From: a virus
Strand: one strand, 5' to 3'
DNA: 23,895 bases
Virus record (IMG/VR): IMGVR_UViG_3300032160_001553
Coordinates: 1-23,895 of that record
Both the position numbers and the translations under genes were made by a program. Below the pieces are notes generated by a model that was not told the origin of the DNA, did not search any database, and was given only the letters and a program-made list of their open reading frames with translations. Positions 10,742-18,074 of the stretch are shown here, piece after piece. The number at the start of each line of letters is the position of its first letter. Positions within the stretch are counted from its first letter, which is position 1.

Positions 10742-13168
10742 ATGGCAGACGCGGCGCCTGAAATTAAAGTGAAACTAACGGCCGAGGACACCGGTGTCGC
10801 GGCGGCGATCCGCGAGCTCGGGACTCAGCTCCAAGGGCTCAAAGCTAATCAAGACGCGGTCGCCGGCTCCGCCGACAGGATGGGGAACGCCGAGGCGGGC
10901 GCCGGCCGATCGATGCGCGAGGCGCGCGAAGCGGCGCGACTGCTTTCCGAAGAGACCGGCGTCCGACTCGGCCGCTCGCTCGGCGGAGTCATCGCGAGAT
11001 CGGAGACACTCGGTCCGCTCCTAAACATGGCGTTCCCCGTCGCCGCGGCGATCGGGTTCGGCGAGGTCATCGCGCACGGGACCGAGAAGCTCACGTCCCT
11101 GATCGCGAACACGTTCATCTACACGGCGGCGATGCAAGCGGAATACTCCGCGCAGATCGCGGCGAACCGAGAGATCGAAGCGTCGGCCGAGAAAATCAAA
11201 CAGCTCAAGCTCGCGTACGACCTGATCGGGCTCAAGGGCTCCGCGCTCGGCGAGGCGAAACTCACTCAACTAAAAAAAGAGACCGACGACGCAATCAAGG
11301 AACTCGATCGCCTGAAAGCGAAACAGATCGAGGTCGAACAACCTGGACTCGCTTCTCGAGTCGTCGGCGGGGTTCTCTCGGCGGTCGGAATAAATACGGG
11401 GCTCGGGATCCCGGATCCGCAACCGGCGATCGACGCGAAGGCGCGCGAGGTCGGGCTCGCGCAAGAGAAGACACGCGTCCTCAATCAAGAACAGCTCAAT
11501 CAAGAGAAAGAGCTCGCGAACGAAAAGGCCGAGGAAGCGAAGGCCGCGGCGGACAAGGCGAAGGCGCTCCAGGATCAGATCAACAAAGCGAGACTCTCGC
11601 AGATCGAGGCCGGGTTCGCGAACGAGCTCAGTCTCTACAAGGCGGAACACTCGCAAGAGGATCAGGAGAACGAGGCGTCGTATCAAAAGGGACTCGAGTC
11701 CCTGGCCGGCTATTACACCCGCAAAAAGCAGCTCGCGGCCGAGGAAGCACAAAAAGAGATCGACGCGCTCGTCGCCGAACGCGAGAGAGTTCTCGCCGCT
11801 CCAACGAAGGACAAGGCTCAGGAGATCGAGAATCAGACGAAGGCCGCGGCGCTCCAGAATCAGATCGACATCGCGAGGATCAACGCCTCGAAGACGCAAA
11901 CTCAGCTCACGAACGAGCAAGGGCAAAAACAGGAAGAGCTCGATCGCAAGGTCCTCGAGTTCCAATCGCAGATCGCGAAGGGACAGGGCGCCCGATTCGA
12001 CGAGGCATCCGAGAAGATCGAAGCCGAAGCTCTCACAATGGCGAAGACGCTTCGAGAGGCCGGGATCTCCCCCGAACAAGTCGACGCGATGGTCGCGAAG
12101 TTCAAAGCGGCGGCGACTCAGCAAGCTCAGTTCGCGAGCATGAAAACTAGCGGGAAGGGCGCGATCGCGGATCTCTCTTCGGAGGAAGAGGACATCAAGC
12201 TCAAAAACACGGCGATCGTCGCCGAGGAGAAAATCAGGGAGCTCGAACTTTCGCGGATCCCTGTTCTCCAGCAGCTCGCCGCGAACATGCGGGACGCGGC
12301 CGTAACTCCCGATCAAATCAAAGCGGCGGACGACTATTCGAAGGAAGTCGACAAGCTCGCGATCTCCGCGCAAAAAAACGCGGTAAGTTGGCATAACTTC
12401 GAGAACGAGGCCGGGACCGCACTCAAGGGTGACTTGACGAGCTTCCTCAGCTCGACGATCGATCACGTTCACGGCGTCGGCGATGCGTTTCGACAACTCG
12501 CGAGTTCGGCGGTCGCCTCAATCCAGCGGATCATCGCGCAAATGCTCGTCCAGATCATCACGCAAAAACTCGTCCAGAAGATAACTGGCGACGACGCCGG
12601 CGCAAGCGGCGTTGCGACTGCAGCCGCAAAAGGCACGGCGCAAGCGGCGCCTCTGATGGCGGCGGCGACGGCGATGTCGGCGTCGGGCGTCGTGATCGGG
12701 ACGAGTGCGGCGGCTCTCGGTGTGAGCGCGGTGGCTCTCCAAGTCGCGGCCGACACTTTGATGATCGCGAACTCGACGGGCGGGGGTGGCGTCGGTGTCG
12801 CCGGCCGTGGGCTGATCCGAGGTCCCGGATCGGCGACGTCCGATTCGATCCCTGCGCGACTCTCCGATGGAGAGTTCGTCGTACGGTCCGCGGCCGTGCG
12901 AGCTTTCGGAGTTCAGAACCTCGCGGCGATCAATCGCGGACTACACGTCCCGGCGATCACTGGACTCTCGACGCCGCGCTTCGCCGAGGGCGGACTCGTT
13001 CAATCAGGCGGCGACGGAGGCGGATCGATGGATCTTCGCCTAGGCATCGGACTCGATGAAGGTCTGATTTTGAAACATCTGGCGAGCAAGCGGGCCGGAC
13101 GGGTCATCCTTCGACACTTGTCGGACAACCCGAAAGCAGCGACCAGAGCACTACAGCGCGGACAATGA
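10742..13168 (+). CDS. Tail tape measure protein, 808 aa
   Basis: It sets tail length and fills the tube before DNA ejection. It is the second-longest gene of the window and lies right after the chaperone pair. The middle (about residues 130-480) is almost wholly helical and coiled-coil-like, rich in Lys, Glu, Gln and Ala. Hydrophobic stretches near residues 94-112 and 640-675 could insert into membranes. The C-terminal region has the conserved tape measure motif GSATSDSIPARLSDGEFVV from residue 696, followed by AINRG. From the usual 0.15 nm per residue, a tail of roughly 120 nm is expected. No peptidase or lysozyme domain is visible. The last bases overlap the next start (ATGA). Confidence 0.92.
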   Translation: MADAAPEIKVKLTAEDTGVAAAIRELGTQLQGLKANQDAVAGSADRMGNAEAGAGRSMREAREAARLLSEETGVRLGRSLGGVIARSETLGPLLNMAFPVAAAIGFGEVIAHGTEKLTSLIANTFIYTAAMQAEYSAQIAANREIEASAEKIKQLKLAYDLIGLKGSALGEAKLTQLKKETDDAIKELDRLKAKQIEVEQPGLASRVVGGVLSAVGINTGLGIPDPQPAIDAKAREVGLAQEKTRVLNQEQLNQEKELANEKAEEAKAAADKAKALQDQINKARLSQIEAGFANELSLYKAEHSQEDQENEASYQKGLESLAGYYTRKKQLAAEEAQKEIDALVAERERVLAAPTKDKAQEIENQTKAAALQNQIDIARINASKTQTQLTNEQGQKQEELDRKVLEFQSQIAKGQGARFDEASEKIEAEALTMAKTLREAGISPEQVDAMVAKFKAAATQQAQFASMKTSGKGAIADLSSEEEDIKLKNTAIVAEEKIRELELSRIPVLQQLAANMRDAAVTPDQIKAADDYSKEVDKLAISAQKNAVSWHNFENEAGTALKGDLTSFLSSTIDHVHGVGDAFRQLASSAVASIQRIIAQMLVQIITQKLVQKITGDDAGASGVATAAAKGTAQAAPLMAAATAMSASGVVIGTSAAALGVSAVALQVAADTLMIANSTGGGGVGVAGRGLIRGPGSATSDSIPARLSDGEFVVRSAAVRAFGVQNLAAINRGLHVPAITGLSTPRFAEGGLVQSGGDGGGSMDLRLGIGLDEGLILKHLASKRAGRVILRHLSDNPKAATRALQRGQ

Positions 13169-13350
13169 CGACAAACGAGATCAGCGAACACGCGCGAACT
13201 CAGCTCCCGATCCTCCGCGGGATGCGCGAGCACCATTTGAGGGTTTGTCGTTTCTGCGAGCGTCGCGAGGACTGTGACGTGATACGCGGATACGACAACT
13301 CGATCGGATGGTTTGAACACCGGGTCGATCGGATGGAAGGGGAACTCTAA
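13165..13350 (+). CDS. Small Cys-containing protein, 61 aa
   Basis: This gene sits between the tape measure gene (4-base ATGA overlap) and the next structural gene, which starts on the base after its stop. The sequence is charged and rich in Arg and His, with three Cys in CRFCERREDC (residues 28-37) plus nearby His 23 and 24, a possible small metal-binding site. There is no membrane segment. The tight packing argues that it is a real gene. I do not recognise a family, and its role in tail assembly is a guess from position. Confidence 0.65.
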   Translation: MTTNEISEHARTQLPILRGMREHHLRVCRFCERREDCDVIRGYDNSIGWFEHRVDRMEGEL

Positions 13351-14526
13351 ATGTCTTGTCAAACCGGAACGGCGACCGATTACTCGAACTTACTCGACTT
13401 ACTCGACGCGTTTCTTACTTCCCAGGGGATGACCCTCGACCCATCGTTCGCCGGCGTCGGAAACGGAACGATCAGCGGACTGATCGGCGGATCCGCGAGC
13501 GTCGTCGAGACGTTTATGATCGCGTTCACCGACGCGACTCACTTCTCGGTCACTGGATCGGTCTCCGGCGCCCTTGCGAGCGGGACCGTGGGGACCGCGT
13601 ACGTGTCGACGAAAATCAACTTCACGATCGCCGCGGGCTCGGTCGCTTTCGTCGCGGCCGATGCGTTCACCGTCGCGACGACTCCCCCCTGGACCTCCGA
13701 GCGGCGGACGGCCGGGACCGAGATGATCTGGCAAGCTCCAGGGAACGGAAACCTCGATCAGATCCTCGTCGGCGCGAAGATCTTCTCGAGCGTCGGCGGC
13801 GATTACTACAACTGGCGACTTGGCGGGTTCACGGGGTTCGATGCCTCGCTCGATTTTTTCCATCAACCGGGATACATCGGCGGTCCAGGGCAGGCGACGC
13901 CGTCTCCCGTGCTCAACCTTTGGAACTCCACGATCCCCTATTGGTTCATCGCGAACGGCCGGCGCGTGATCGTCGTCGCAAAGGTCTCGACGGTCTACGT
14001 CTCGGCTTACCTCGGATTCCTGTCGACGTACATGAGTCCCGGCGCGTTTCCGTATCCGCTCGTCGTCGGCGGATCAATGGCATGGACGGCCGAACCCGCG
14101 GCTGGCGATGTTCACTGGCGATGGTCGTACGCCGGCAATGAGCTTCGGAACTTCCCGAGTCCGTACCCGACCGTGCTCGGATCGGATAGTCCGTCGACAC
14201 TCCGTCTTCGACTTCCGACTGGGGTGTGGAGAGGATTCTCCGGCTCGACCTCCGATCCGACTTATGGGCGGCTGTGGCCGTACGGTGACGCGAACTCCGG
14301 CGGGATGGCGGACTGGAGACCGAACCTCGACGGCGGGTACACGGTTTTCCCGATCGTGCTCTTCGACGAGATCCCGAACGTGTACGGCGAGCTCGACGGC
14401 GCCGTCGCGACGACGGGGTTCGCTCAGTCGAGCGAGAACACGATCACGATCGGGCTCAGAAAGTACCTCGTCGTCCAAAACGTCAACCGGACGACAAAGA
14501 TCGATTACTTCGCGGTGAAGCTCTAA
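13351..14526 (+). CDS. Virion structural protein, paralog A, with inserted module, 391 aa
   Basis: The N-terminus QTGTATDYSNLLDLLDAFLTSQGM is a pattern I know from tail-associated proteins of siphoviruses ('TGTATDYxDLLxxL'). Residues 33-112 form an inserted beta-rich module (GVGNGTISG at the start, then HFSVTGSVSG, STKINFTI) shared with the J-like tip protein at 18075. The rest, 113-391, is rich in Trp, Tyr, Gly and Ser, as in fibre or tip proteins, and ends TITIGLRKYLVVQNVN. It is a divergent tandem paralog of the next gene. A ribosome site (GGAAGGGGAAC) lies within the end of the preceding gene. A role in the tail tip or as a decoration protein is likely from position between tape measure and tip genes; the exact role is unknown. 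Confidence 0.75.
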   Translation: MSCQTGTATDYSNLLDLLDAFLTSQGMTLDPSFAGVGNGTISGLIGGSASVVETFMIAFTDATHFSVTGSVSGALASGTVGTAYVSTKINFTIAAGSVAFVAADAFTVATTPPWTSERRTAGTEMIWQAPGNGNLDQILVGAKIFSSVGGDYYNWRLGGFTGFDASLDFFHQPGYIGGPGQATPSPVLNLWNSTIPYWFIANGRRVIVVAKVSTVYVSAYLGFLSTYMSPGAFPYPLVVGGSMAWTAEPAAGDVHWRWSYAGNELRNFPSPYPTVLGSDSPSTLRLRLPTGVWRGFSGSTSDPTYGRLWPYGDANSGGMADWRPNLDGGYTVFPIVLFDEIPNVYGELDGAVATTGFAQSSENTITIGLRKYLVVQNVNRTTKIDYFAVKL

Positions 14527-14538
14527 GGGGAGGGCCGA

Positions 14539-15570
14539 ATGGCGTTTCTTCAAGGCACGGCGACCGATGGGACCGATCTGCTCAAGCAACTCGTCGCTTG
14601 GCTCGTCACGATCGGATGGAACACGGATCTCTCCGAGGTCGACGGGTTCGGATGGCGCGCGCATGTCGACAAGGGCGGAGTCTTCGTCCATCTAAAATCG
14701 CACTTCCCCGGAGATTCGTCCTGGGTGAATCAGCAAACCGCGACCGGGTACGCGCTCCAGCTCTACCTCTCGACGGCGTTCGATCACACGCAATTTTGGA
14801 ACTCGCAACCGGGAAACCCGCCCTATGCGAGCGGATCCTCGACGCAAGTCGTCGGAGTCGGCGCGCATCTCTCGGCCGGACCGTTCGCGAACTTTTATTT
14901 TTTCTCCGACACGTCCGCGAATCACATCGTCGTCGTCGTCGAGGTTACTCCGGGGCTCTTCGTCCATTGCGGATGGGGGCCGTCGCTCGTCAAAAACGGG
15001 ACTTGGACCGGCGGGACCTACTTTTTCGCAAGCACGGGCGGCGGGTACGCGTCGAAACCGGATGCACTCGCAAACACTCCGGGACTTACATCGAGCTCGC
15101 GATGTCCGGGGGCGCACGAGGATTACTTCAAGCAAGCGGCTGGGTTCGTCTTGTGTAACTCAGACTCGTTTACCGGGAAGTGGATCGGGATCACCGATTC
15201 GACGACGCCGAGCGACGGATACACCGGGCGCAACGGCGCCTCGATGGTCTTCGCCGACATCGGGTCGACCGCGGGGATCACCGCATCGATCCCCAGGTAC
15301 TCGAGCGCGGACCGAACCTCGAACCCGCCTCAATTCCAATTTGAGCAGACGAGCCAACTCGACGGCCGCGCGAACTTACTCCCAGTCGTATGGTGGGTCG
15401 GTCGCGATGGATCGAGCGGGCAGACGGGCGGATACTCGCCGATCGGATCGATCCCGACCGTGTTCTTCTCGAACGGAGTCGGCAACGGCTTCGCGGCGGC
15501 GGAGGATTATCCGATCGGGTCCGACACGTACACCATGTTCCCAGACTTCGCGCTGAAGAAAGTCGTCTAA
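14539..15570 (+). CDS. Virion structural protein, paralog B, 343 aa
   Basis: It starts LQGTATDGTDLLKQLVAWLVTIGW, aligning with the first 27 residues of the preceding protein (GTATD, LL, L, G). It lacks the inserted module of paralog A and goes directly to GFGWRAHVDKGG. The body is aromatic and Gly/Ser-rich (FANFYFFSDTSANHIVVVVE, HCGWGPSLVKNGTWTGGTYF), ending DTYTMFPDFALKKVV. Two Cys (about residues 143 and 193 onward) have no obvious pattern. A strong ribosome site, AGGGGAGGG, precedes the ATG. The tandem arrangement suggests gene duplication followed by divergence, perhaps giving hetero-oligomers in the tail tip. No enzymatic motif is seen. Confidence 0.75.
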   Translation: MAFLQGTATDGTDLLKQLVAWLVTIGWNTDLSEVDGFGWRAHVDKGGVFVHLKSHFPGDSSWVNQQTATGYALQLYLSTAFDHTQFWNSQPGNPPYASGSSTQVVGVGAHLSAGPFANFYFFSDTSANHIVVVVEVTPGLFVHCGWGPSLVKNGTWTGGTYFFASTGGGYASKPDALANTPGLTSSSRCPGAHEDYFKQAAGFVLCNSDSFTGKWIGITDSTTPSDGYTGRNGASMVFADIGSTAGITASIPRYSSADRTSNPPQFQFEQTSQLDGRANLLPVVWWVGRDGSSGQTGGYSPIGSIPTVFFSNGVGNGFAAAEDYPIGSDTYTMFPDFALKKVV

Positions 15571-15572
15571 CT

Positions 15573-17282
15573 ATGGCCGACTTCACAGGGACCGACGTTC
15601 GATCTCCTCTCCTCGCGAGTCCCGCGGGGCGATCGACGGATGTCACGAGCTCAATCTTCGCCGGCGCGCGGACCGTGTCGCTCACTTCCGCCTCGATCGC
15701 CGCGTCGCAAGGGACACCGCAACCCGCGGTCGCGATCGCGAATTGGGCGGAGACCGGCGCGCTCCAGGAGCTTTTCGGCGGTCAACTGTTCGAACGCGTG
15801 ATCGTCACTCCTCGAGCGAAGGGGTTCGGGTTCATTCTCTCAGCGACGCAATTCCCCGTCGAAGTGTGGAACACGTTTCGAAACGCGATCGAGATCCTCA
15901 CCGCGATCGCGATCACCGGCGTCGGGGGCGTCGAGATCGACGACGTGTACGGCGAACCTCTACCGTTCGCGGCGCTCGACTCGCGGGTCTATCAGGTCAC
16001 GACGCCGCAAGCGGGCGCCGTTGTGATCGATCAGGACCTCGTCTTCGAGTTCACGGGGCTCACCGGGACCGACGTCCGGATCTCCGGATCGAGGATCACA
16101 CTTTTTTCGGTCGCGCCGGAGTGGGGGAACGGGATCAAGGAAACGATCTCGTTTTTGACGAACGTCCTCGTCGCCTATTCGGACAATGAGCAACGCCGCG
16201 GACTTCGACAGATCGCGCGCCGCGGGCTCAAGTATCGAGCGCTCGCGCTCACCGCTCGCAACGCGGCCGGCATGGAGTCGCTCGTCTGGGGATGGCAAAA
16301 CCAACCTTACGGCGTCCCCTGGTGGCCGGACTCGTCCGCGTTGACCTCCGACATCGCGGAGGGGAGCTTTGTCGTCCCTTGCGATACGACCGATCGACTA
16401 TTCGCCGTCGACGGGCTCGCGGTGATCTGGGTCGACGAGTTCACGTTCGAGGCGCTCACGATTACGGCCGTGAACGCGGACTCGATCGAGGTCGCCTCGC
16501 CGACGCAATTCGCTTGGACGGCGAACGCGGCGACGCAAGTTCTTCCCGTCTTCCTTTGTCGGCTCGCGAACAAGGTCGAGGTCGATCGCCTGTTCTCTGG
16601 CGCCGATCAGATCGATCTCGAGTTCGCCGGCGAAGCACAGCAACCGGCGCCGGCGCCGGTGGCGACGCTCACTCAATACAAGGGGTTCGACGTTCTCGAG
16701 GCGATGCCGAATTGGGCGACGGATCTCAAGCGTGAGTACGGCCGCTCGATCGTTACGCTCGATCCGAAGATCGGGCCGATCAGCGTCGTCGATCGCGGGG
16801 GTTCGGCCGTCGTCGCGCAAGATTTTCCGTGGTATCTCGAGAGTCACGCGGCCGTGACAAAGTTCCGCGCGTTTCTGCTCGCGCGGTTCGGTCAACTTAA
16901 TCCCTTTTGGATCCCGACCTTTGATCAGGACCTCGTCCTCGCGAACGATGTCGGCGGGACGGATTCCTCGATCCGGATCCAGAGCGAGTTTTACACGCGC
17001 TTTTTCTTCCCGAGCAAGGCGCGGCAATATGTCGCGTTCATTCCGGAGGACGGATCAGGGAACGTCTATCGAAAGATCACGGCCGCGATCGACAACCTGG
17101 ACGGGACCGAGACGCTCACGCTCGACTTGGGGACCGGGAAAGCTTTCGTGAAGTATGCGACGATGATCTCGTTTCTCACGTTCGCGCGCCTCGCGAGCGA
17201 CGACGCCGAGATCGAGTGGATGAACGCGGATCTCGCCGAAACGACTTTGCCAATTCTCGAAGTCCCCCGTGAGGTCCCCTAA
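15573..17282 (+). CDS. Minor tail / distal tail (Dit-like) protein, 569 aa
   Basis: The start at 15573 is chosen because it follows the previous stop by two bases; the same frame is open further upstream, but only inside the preceding gene. Residues 190-260 have the pattern SDNEQRRGLRQIARRGLKYRAL, followed by GWQNQPYGVPWWPDSS. The 'EQRRALR...R' and 'P-W-P' elements recur in siphovirus proteins that join tape measure end, tube and tip hub. A second, similar half follows the linker QQPAPAP, with KREYGRSIVTLDPKIGP and LLARFGQLNPFWIPTFDQDL (the latter a typical 'FxxRxGxxxxFW.P' segment). The neighbours are an L-like and a J-like protein, which fits the tail-tip complex. Dit-like is a working name; similarity is by motif only. 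Confidence 0.75.
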   Translation: MADFTGTDVRSPLLASPAGRSTDVTSSIFAGARTVSLTSASIAASQGTPQPAVAIANWAETGALQELFGGQLFERVIVTPRAKGFGFILSATQFPVEVWNTFRNAIEILTAIAITGVGGVEIDDVYGEPLPFAALDSRVYQVTTPQAGAVVIDQDLVFEFTGLTGTDVRISGSRITLFSVAPEWGNGIKETISFLTNVLVAYSDNEQRRGLRQIARRGLKYRALALTARNAAGMESLVWGWQNQPYGVPWWPDSSALTSDIAEGSFVVPCDTTDRLFAVDGLAVIWVDEFTFEALTITAVNADSIEVASPTQFAWTANAATQVLPVFLCRLANKVEVDRLFSGADQIDLEFAGEAQQPAPAPVATLTQYKGFDVLEAMPNWATDLKREYGRSIVTLDPKIGPISVVDRGGSAVVAQDFPWYLESHAAVTKFRAFLLARFGQLNPFWIPTFDQDLVLANDVGGTDSSIRIQSEFYTRFFFPSKARQYVAFIPEDGSGNVYRKITAAIDNLDGTETLTLDLGTGKAFVKYATMISFLTFARLASDDAEIEWMNADLAETTLPILEVPREVP

Positions 17283-18073
17283 TGAGTTTCGATGCGAGCG
17301 AAAAAGCGGGTTCGGGCGCTCTCCCCTGGGAGATCTATCTCTTCGAAACCGAGGGAGAAGCGTTTCGATTGACGAGCTCGGATCTGCCGATCACTTACCT
17401 CGGCGAAACGTACGTCCCGACGACGATCACGAGGACCGAACTCGAGCACACGGCCGAGGTCATCTCGGGACAGATCAAGGTCACGCTTCCCGTCTCGCAT
17501 CCGCTCGCCGCGCTTTTTGTCCCGTATCTCCCTCCGTCGCCGATGACCCTCACGATCTACGGCGGACACTTCGGGGACTCCGAGGTCGTCACTCTTTTTT
17601 CTGGCGAGGTCGCGAGCGCGAAGTTTACGGACGAGTGCGAGTTCACGTGTAACTCGGATGCTTACTTGTTGCAGAGACAGGTCCCGAAAAAGCTCTATCA
17701 GTCGGGATGCTCGCACATGTTCGGCGATTCAGGCTGTGGGGTCAATCTCGCGCTCTACACGCAACCGGGAACAGTGTCCGCGGTCGACGAGACCGGGACG
17801 ATCGTCACTGTCCCGGCGTTCGCCGGCATGACGCATTCACTCCGCGGCGGGTACTTCACGCGAGGCGACGACGTCCGGATGATCATCGATCACACGGGCG
17901 ACGTGATCACCTTGCTCTCGGGGATCGCGAGTCTCGAGGCGGGCGACGAATGTTCTGCGGTGAGCGGATGCCAGCACACGTACGCCGCATGCGCGTCGTT
18001 TAACAACGTCCAGAATTTTATGGGGTTCGATCTGATCCCGTCGATCAACCCGTTCTCGGGGAGCATTAACTGA
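17282..18073 (+). CDS. Tail tip protein, lambda L-like / BR0599 family, probable Fe-S site, 263 aa
   Basis: The N-terminal half is a beta domain (ALPWEIYLFET, DLPITYLGETYVPTTITRTELE), as in DUF2163 / L-like hub proteins. The C-terminal half has Cys 143 and 152 (YQSGCSHMFGDSGCGVN) and Cys 230 and 237 (SGCQHTYAACASFNNVQNF), then GFDLIPSINPF. Cysteine spacings of 9 and 7 residues match those I recall for lambda gpL, whose C-terminal domain holds a [4Fe-4S] cluster. Cys 119, 123 and 224 are extra. The protein should link Dit-like ring and J-like hub at the tail tip. Its ATG overlaps the upstream stop (TAATG) and a GAGG lies about ten bases upstream. Confidence 0.86.
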   Translation: MSFDASEKAGSGALPWEIYLFETEGEAFRLTSSDLPITYLGETYVPTTITRTELEHTAEVISGQIKVTLPVSHPLAALFVPYLPPSPMTLTIYGGHFGDSEVVTLFSGEVASAKFTDECEFTCNSDAYLLQRQVPKKLYQSGCSHMFGDSGCGVNLALYTQPGTVSAVDETGTIVTVPAFAGMTHSLRGGYFTRGDDVRMIIDHTGDVITLLSGIASLEAGDECSAVSGCQHTYAACASFNNVQNFMGFDLIPSINPFSGSIN

Positions 18074-18074
18074 A

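Noticed and set aside
17638-17656. Second CACGTG site resembling parS (GAGTTCACGTGTAACTC)
   Set aside because: The flanks are shifted by one base relative to parS symmetry and the site is inside the L-like coding sequence.
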